From contig BCHX01000004.1 in NCBI GenBank assembly GCA_001599755.1, positions 3,162,001-3,226,000 of the forward strand: a stretch of 64,000 nucleotides of DNA. Direction: 5' to 3'. Each line of letters begins with the position of its first letter. Within the stretch, counting starts at the first letter, position 1. Below, one piece after another: positions 57,622-64,000 of this stretch. The notes under the pieces are model-generated. The model did not search any database. It was not told the DNA's origin and saw only the letters and a list, made by a program, of their open reading frames with translations. This DNA is from Gliomastix tumulicola. Taxonomy: Eukaryota > Ascomycota > Sordariomycetes > Hypocreales > Bionectriaceae. Position numbers and translations under genes: made by a program.

Positions 57622-60040
57622 TCAAAGCTCAATGAGAGCCTCCTCCTGCACTGGTTTCCGTATCGGCTCGTTCTGGGGCACGCTTGGGAACTGAGGCTGC
57701 TGATAAGCGTTGTTGTACGCCCAAGGCTGCTGGGCTGCAGCAGGCGGCTGCTGTTGATGCTGGGCCTGCTGTGGCTGTTGTGGCGGCGGGGCTTGTTGCT
57801 GCCAGTATGGTTGCTGGGGATGACTTGGCTGATGTTGTAGTGGTTGCTGCGGTGCCTGCTGGGCGATCTGAGGTTGTTGGATAGGCTGTGAGGGCTGCGG
57901 GGGGTTGGGTGGTTGAGTGGGTGTCTGGACGGGTGTCGGCTGAGACTGGGCAGAAACTGAGCCCGGATGGTACGGCCTGGACTGTGGGAGATTGGGGTAC
58001 GGGGATGTACTGTCTTCAGGACTCACGCCAGGCGCAGAAGTTGCCTGGGGCGCCTGGGGCGCCTGAGAGGCTTGGGGAGCTTGGTTGCCAAAGTAGTATG
58101 AAGTGTGCGGGTCGGGAGCTGGCGTGGCGGCCACCTGCTGCGGCGTCTGCCGGTGTTGTGCCGGGTCCTGAGGCCCTTGGTGGCTCTGCTGCCAGCTCTC
58201 CGTTCGCTGCAAATGTGGCTGGGATGCGTACTGCGCCGGGGTGCCGTCTCTCGGCGCACCGTAAGGATACGGAGATGCGGCATCGGGCTGCGGGTGTTGT
58301 TGGTATCGTTGAGTTGGGGGCGCGTGGTAACTCGCCCGGTGCTGAGCCCCGTAGAAGCTCTCTGCTGCTCCCGGGTTGCCTGGTGCGTGAGATGGCAAGG
58401 AGGGGTAGGCAGACTGGCGAGGAGGGGGGGCGTTGTAGCCTCCGAGACTTTGCTGGCTATAGGCTTTCGATAGCCGTTCCTCGAGCATTCGATCGTAATA
58501 TCGTACCACAGTCGACAACTTGGCGTGAAGGTCCAGGAGCGTATCTGTAACAAGGTTAGGATTTTCTATGCCATTGCCAGGTCTCAAATGGAAAACTTGC
58601 CGTGCTTGCTCATAGTCTCTCCGTAGGTTCGTGCGAGTTTCGGCCGTAGGGTTCCAATGCTGTCATAGAGCTCTTGGATTTGTGGTTCTCGAAGTATCGT
58701 ACCCGGAGGCTGGGACTGTAGCCGGTCGACGAGTGTAGAGAAGAGGTTGATGTTCTCTGCCTCGACGGGCGTGAGTTCGTAGTCGTTCTTCGGCAGAGTA
58801 AATGTGGCAGTCGTTGAAGCGGTGTTGCTCGACGTCTGTTCCTTCAAAGCCGCCGAATGCATTTGCTTCTGCTCCTCCATGTCTGCCAACGAAGCAGCAA
58901 TAGCCGCCTTCAAATCCTCATCTTCCTCCTCTGCGGTGTTCGTGGCGGTGAGGCTCGCCGTGGCTGGTGGGTTCGAAGCTGGCATCGGAACCCCGCGCGA
59001 GTGTTGGTTTACCTCCTCCAGACTCATGGCCAAGGCTTTCTTGAGGTCCTCATCGAATCCATCGTCGACGCGCGCATTCCGTGGCTGTAGAGCAGCAGAC
59101 GTGCTTCTATGTTTGTAGGGGTATGTCGGAGAGCGATCTAGCTCTTTGTAGCCCTTGTTTACCAGCTTGGCGTAGCAGCCATCGTCCACTCGAACGGGTG
59201 TGTAAATGCCGAGGTGAGGGAGGGGGGCCGATTTGCTCGAGCATTGCTGATCGAAACAATTTCCGCAGTTACGGCAGTGGTGTTTTCGGTTCGTGAACGT
59301 GAAAGCAGTTCGGCATCGCATACAGACGTCGGAGTCGGCCCATTCCGGGGGCTGTTAAAGCATCGCAACGGTTAGCGCCTTGAATCGACTTCTCGTAGTG
59401 GATCAACTCACAGCACTGCTATCAATCATGCTGCTCGAGACATTCTGCTTGGGTGGAAACTGGTATCCCTCGTGCTGCATCGTCCGGTACACCTCGCCAA
59501 TGTAGGAGAGCTCATGGCGCCCTTCTGTGGCGGCGGCCCAAGCTTGGATGAGCTCCAACATCTTGGCTCTGACCTCGGCATTGACGGCCAGAGGCCCAAC
59601 AACCTGAAGAAGCGACGTCAAGTTGTCCATGAACTCTCGCGACGCGATCTCGGCAAGGAAGTGCGACCCGCCATTCTTGACACACGTATCCGTAAGCTAG
59701 AACCAACAGTTAGACCTAATGTCGCGGGGACGAGCTTCGATGCTGCAATGATCATCCATGACAAGACTCACGTTGAGCGCGCTGAGCTGAGTGTTTGGAT
59801 TCTTATTGCCAATGCGTTTCTTCAGGGAGCGCATAGCCTCCTTCGGAGCGACCGTCTTCGAACGAATAACATCGGAGATCTCAAGGTTGAGGGCAATGTC
59901 CTCCCTAACCACAGGAGAATGTCAGCATCAAGAATGAATGTCTAGCAGGGATGCGCCGAGGCCTACAGGCTGCTGCTGGTTGCCGTCTCGATCTGCCCAT
60001 CCAGGGCCGTGTTGGCCGAGGAGGACCACCAGCTCATCAT
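57622..60040 (-). CDS. VPS27: Vps27, ESCRT-0 subunit (VHS, FYVE, two UIMs)
   Basis: Five exons (60040-59967, 59904-59772, 59696-59412, 59351-58601, 58544-57622) give 721 residues. On endosomes it binds PI3P and ubiquitinated cargo and recruits ESCRT-I and clathrin. Order: VHS domain (about 5-150; MMSWWSSSANTALDGQIE, then EDIALNLEISDVIRSK and AYIGEV-like helices); FYVE zinc finger (about 170-230) with WADSDVCMRC and RKHHCRNCG, the PI3P-binding motif; two ubiquitin-interacting motifs, DLKKALAMSLEEV and DLKAAIAASLADM; a helical core that binds Hse1; and a long Gln/Pro-rich tail with PTQP, PSQP and PSHP, which fit the P(S/T)XP motif recognised by Vps23/TSG101. It ends ALIEL, a clathrin-box-like tail. 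Intron 4 (58545-58600) uses a GC donor. Confidence 0.96.
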
Positions 60041-61540
60041 CTTGGGGACAGTCGTTCGGTCCTGGACTGCGATCAACAGGGCATTGGGCGGGGTTCGAGA
60101 TGGGTGTGCGAGAATATCGGCGTCGGGTATCGAAAGAGACTACGGTGCGACGGTGCTGATGCGGATCGCGAGTTTCTGGCGAAGGGGGTTGGAAGTTGGA
60201 CGTTGGGTGCAAGTCAAGGTGTGGCGAGGCAGAGTTACGGGTAAGGAACCGCTAGTACTCGTAGGTAGCTGCAGGCAGTGACGTTTGGAGACGCGAGTGT
60301 TTCGGTGCAGGGTGGGCGCCTGGAGTGCCCGGAGTATCGGGTACGGTCTGACTACGGGGGGTGTCCAGCCACCTAGAAAGTCCCTAGTACTTGATGTGGC
60401 AGACTCAATAGTTGCCCAACCCAGGTACGCCACCTCACTTGCCACAGCTTACGAGGGCGAAGAAGCTCAAATTTGGGCTTGGGTGTAGGAAGCCCGGCGT
60501 TGTCCACTATAGTACATATTGTCACATGGCCATGTTGCTCACGAGGAACCGCCAGTAAGACTAATGTATGGTAGTAGTTGACATTACCTCCAACACCTGG
60601 CATTTGGAATGACGACAAATTGTGGCTCATCCTCAGCAGCAAGGGACCCACGCTAATTGTTGGAGCAGTTACAAATGGGGGTAGGAGACAGAAAAAGTAG
60701 CACACCAAGCTACTTGACAACTTGAAGTCAACTACATACTTACTGTACATATCAAGGCCATGTACGCCGTAGATATTCCAGATCGAATGCAGACAGAGCC
60801 TTATACTTCTGTGTCCCAAGTAGAGTGGTCGCAAAGACTTAAGAAACACTGTATACGCTTCCATGCAAAGGCATTGCCACCGTGGGCAAACTTGCCTGCC
60901 AAACAATGCCGTAGGTACACGTTAGCGCCACTTTATGTGTCAGCCTCTTTTGTGGCAGGTGCCCTGTATTTTAGTGCTAAACAGGCCGCGTCGTTGTCAA
61001 CCTCCATTCCATGTTTGGTCCAGCTCTTCAACTATTGTCACCACTTGAGCGTTCGGTCTCGTTCTTCTCCCCGGATAGGACAAAGGCTCCTTGAATCCGA
61101 CGATTTTCATTTTGTCTCTTCTTCAAGAACAAATCCTAGTCCTTGTCTCCTCACGACACTCGCTCGAGCCACTCGCTTTTGTCTAATTTCGAACTGGCGC
61201 AAACGAGGGGAGAATGCTCGTCCAAGCACAGTTCGTGCCTCCGCCGGTAGGAGCATCACAGCCTACTTAAAGCCTCTGCTGGTGCTCCATACGTTCAACA
61301 GCTGGTTTCCCTACATACGCATTCTTTTTGCGCTATCGCGAATATCTGGGCATCATACGACAAGACGAGTCGCAAACGACCAAACGACACTCTTCGAATA
61401 CCCTTTCGCAACACCAAGCCCACGAAACTCAAGGTCCGATGACCTCGATCGCTCCCAGAAACACTCCCCACGTGTTTAAAGATAGCAGTCCAGTCGATTC
61501 TGCTATCAAGACGCTCGACAATCCCTCACACTCCCCCACC
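60041..61540. promoter_or_regulatory. Shared divergent promoter region, Vps27 / Doa4-type gene
   Basis: 1.5 kb separates the two start codons. Frames of 177 residues (minus, 60373-60906) and 239 residues (plus, 60760-61479) occur but have no family character, and the second overlaps the deubiquitinase leader. The sequence 61020-61330 is pyrimidine-rich and suits a transcript leader. In-frame ATGs at 61328 and 61439 precede the preferred start of the right-hand gene. Confidence 0.55.
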
Positions 61541-64000
61541 ATGGCCAGCCATGGCGTGTCCGCCGAAGCCCGGCCTCACGGGCTTCCGCTACCCCACGTT
61601 GACGATATCACGGCAAATCCAGGAGACATCGATTCGAACCAGTCCATCAAGCGACTTCTCGAGGTTGCAGAAATGGCCTTGCGGTCCGCCGAGACGAGCA
61701 GGGACTTCAAGCGACCGGGAACAGCCCTCAGAGAGTACATCAAAGCGTACTTCATCTGCGTCGTAACTGTTAAGAATCATCGAGACTTCCCGACCTTGCA
61801 CAGCAGCTGGGGCGAGTTGGCAAAGAAACACAGCTCTTTGCTCAAGAAAATCGATATGCTGCACCCGACATACGAGCAAATCAAGGCGGATATCAAAGCG
61901 GACAACCTTCGCACCGGTGCAATTCCGAACGGATCCAAAGTGACAGCTTCGCCACATTCAAGTGAAGCCCGGGGCCCTTCGACCGAACATATCGCGATCA
62001 ATATTGCAAAGCTGAAGCAGAACAGGCAATCTCAGCCTCCTTTGAATTTCAATGGGAAGGCTAAGCCTGTAGTCCAGCCAAAGCCAGAGGCCTTGCATGG
62101 AAACGCCTTGACGAACGGGCACGCCCGATCGTCTACCAGCGTGGACCTCTCTCGAGACATGATCGCGCTCCGTCTTGCTGCCCTGAGGGGTCCTCAATCA
62201 TCTCCTGGCCAGGACCCTCGCATCAAGACTCACCCTATCGTACCGCCGAAGCCTGCAGGTCCCCGGAGTATGCCCCCAAGCGGCAAGCCGAAGATTGGCG
62301 TGGACAGCTCTGTCCCTTCCCTCCCCCGGATGCCAGATGCAATATACAGTCCGGTGAGGGGCACGGTATCAGACGAAGCTGCAAAGCTTCCCACGAGCAC
62401 CCCCCGTGGACTGTTCAGCCGTACTGGATCCTCAGCGTCGATTACTAGCAGTCTCAATACTCCCACGCAGCAGTTGTATGGGGACTCGTTTCCATCTCCC
62501 AAATCAGCTACGACAGCAAAGTTCTCTGATCAGCGCTCAATAGATTTGGCCTCAGCGACGTCATCGCCGAAACCGTCGCTAGACATTTCACCAGGCGAGA
62601 CAATCACCGCAGAGCGACTGTACGAGTTGATGAAAGCTAGGGTCTCCATCCTGATCGTAGACGTTCGCCCCAGGGTTGAGTTTGATGATGGCCATATCAT
62701 GTCCACATCAACTATCTGCATTGAGCCGGATATTCTTACTCGCGAGAACCTGTCGTGTGATCAGATATCCGAGAGCCTAATCCTATCACCCAACCAGGAG
62801 CAGGCCATATTCGACAAGAGGAACGAATATGATCTCGTTGTGGTCTATGATCAGGATACGGAGGTCATTTCTAGGCCGCCGCGAACGCCATCAGACTCCG
62901 CACTCGTGTCTGTGTTCCGTGCTCTGGTCCATCTAAACTATGGACGAGATCTCACGCAACCTCCACGACTACTTGCAGGTGGCATAGATGCTTGGGTCGA
63001 TCTTCTCGGTCCATCCGCATTGCAGTCGACGTCGTCTTCTAGCGCTAAGACTGCTCGTCTTCGTCTAAGGACCGGCGGAGGTCTGGGTCGCACCAAGTCC
63101 AAGTATGTCGGCAAGCCCATGAGGCCAGATGAAGCAAGAGCATGGCAAGAGACAGTCAACCAGGATGACGAGATGACTGCCTCAACACCATCCTTCCATC
63201 GAACCACGGAAGATTTCATGAGGAGGTTCCCGGCTGTTTCCCTAGAACAAGAGTCTATGACATCTCCCATTGGACAGCCGACCCAACTATCTGGGCCTTC
63301 TCAGGGGCCTTCTGGTCCGTCTAGGTGGCACGGAGATGCACCGAATCCTCCTACGAGGCCGGATCCAGCTGTGCAAAGGCCATCATACAACGGCTTGTCG
63401 CAGGGATCGGGACAGAACGGGGATAGCGATGTAGCTTTGGCTCCTGGTCGCGGGAATGTTGCTTTGGACGGACAGAGATCGCCGGTCGAGAAGCATCTGA
63501 CCACGCTCAACAACCCTGGGAGCTGGTGCTACGCGAACAGCGTTCTCCAGGCACTCTTCGCTTCGCACTTCTCGAAGGCACTCAGGGGCCAGGCGTGGAA
63601 GAACAGATTCAAGGTGCCCATGAAGCAGGACGAGAAGATTCCTCAGCCCCAGCTGATGATGCAGATCATGGCCAACTTGTTTCATTGGATGTCGACGGGC
63701 AATTTCAAGACCATGAAAGCCCATACTCTGATGGTAAGTCTCCTGATTATACACCCTAGGAATATAGAGTTGTTTCAACTAACAATGTTCTAGAACTACT
63801 CGCAGCATGTCACCAAGCAAATGCGACATGCTCAGGTCTTCGGGACTCATCAACAGCATGACGCCCAGGAGTTTCTCCAGTTTCTCTTGGAGCAAATGGA
63901 TGATGAGACGAACAGGAATAGGGACAAGGATGGTTTTCCAGCAACTCCTGCTCCCACTCAGGGCCGTCCTATCAACCAATTATCGGATATTGCCGATGCT
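61541..64000 (+). CDS. Doa4/Ubp-type ubiquitin carboxyl-terminal hydrolase, 3' end cut by window
   Basis: Exon 1 runs from 61541 to 63733, and exon 2 starts at 63794 and runs off the window. The ATG at 61541 has a CACCATGG context; upstream in-frame ATGs at 61439 and 61328 are weaker. Domains: an N-terminal helical MIT/USP8-dimerisation-like region (about 28-115; IKRLLEVAEMALRSAETSRDF ...); a disordered linker; a rhodanese-like domain (about 354-490; ILIVDVRPRVEFDDGHI ... LLAGGIDAWVDLLG), whose active-site loop lacks the usual Cys and so is non-catalytic, as in Doa4; and the USP peptidase from about residue 655 with the Cys box NNPGSWCYANS (nucleophile Cys 663), then QQHDAQEFLQFLLEQM. The catalytic His box lies beyond the edge. 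Yeast Doa4 removes ubiquitin from cargo at endosomes late in ESCRT sorting. It is divergent from Vps27. Confidence 0.94.

Noticed and set aside
60373..61479. Two frames between Vps27 and the Doa4-type gene
   Set aside because: They are low in coding character. The plus frame overlaps the deubiquitinase leader and reads as UTR translation.
1..64000. tRNA or rRNA genes
   Set aside because: Several GTTCGAA-like B-box strings were inspected (for example near 785, 28758 and 60090), but none has a matching A box and acceptor stem at the right distance. A tRNAscan-SE run would settle it.
1..64000. Transposons or RIP-mutated repeats
   Set aside because: No transposase, reverse transcriptase or integrase residues, no long direct repeats and no AT-rich blocks were seen.
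1..64000. Secondary-metabolite cluster or CRISPR array
   Set aside because: No polyketide or peptide synthase, tailoring enzyme set or regularly spaced repeats. The genes are mainly unlinked housekeeping loci.

Overview
The window is nuclear DNA of a filamentous ascomycete, most likely a Sordariomycete (inferred; no rRNA or mitochondrial marker is present to confirm it). The evidence is genes interrupted by 50-100 bp introns with GTRNGT donors, CTAAC/CTGAC branch sites and YAG acceptors, GC-rich third codon positions, secreted plant-cell-wall glycosidases, a Zn(II)2Cys6 regulator and typical fungal housekeeping genes. I see no transposon protein, CRISPR array, rRNA or convincing tRNA. Exon models below were joined by eye. 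For every gene modelled in full, the exon lengths sum to a multiple of three.

Layout. 1.9-10.2 kb: a secreted GH127-like protein (minus), an HP1-type heterochromatin protein (plus), a 54-residue membrane microprotein (plus) and a 99-residue secreted protein (minus). After 4 kb without genes, 14.2-21.8 kb carries three minus-strand genes: an Apd1-like [2Fe-2S] protein, a glycerol-3-phosphate acyltransferase and a 15-exon argininosuccinate synthase. 23.0-28.4 kb: an intronless GH28 pectinase-like gene (plus), an Etp1/BRAP2-type RING + ZnF-UBP protein (minus) and polyubiquitin (minus). 30.6-33.4 kb: a large His/Gln-rich Zn2Cys6 factor (minus). 38.0-39.8 kb: the protein farnesyltransferase beta subunit (plus). 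45.7-46.6 kb: a small dsRBD-like protein (plus), with 5.9 kb of gene-free DNA upstream. 50.0-64.0 kb: GDP-mannose pyrophosphorylase (plus), glycerol kinase (minus), an unrecognised nuclear-looking protein (plus), a histidine phosphatase (minus), the ESCRT-0 subunit Vps27 (minus) and, divergently, a Doa4-type deubiquitinase that runs off the right edge.

How the genes relate. Most are independent housekeeping loci. The clearest functional link is the head-to-head pair Vps27/Doa4: one sorts ubiquitinated cargo into multivesicular endosomes and the other removes the ubiquitin. The window also holds polyubiquitin and a ubiquitin-binding RING protein. Glycerol kinase and the acyltransferase make and use glycerol-3-phosphate. 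I found no self-contained novel multigene system. The most unusual observations are the micro-exon architecture of argininosuccinate synthase (exons of 5, 14 and 14 nt), the dsRBD-like microprotein that lacks the usual RNA-contacting lysines, an unannotated membrane microprotein, a GC-AG intron, a stop-free in-frame intron and a GH28 protein with an altered active-site motif.
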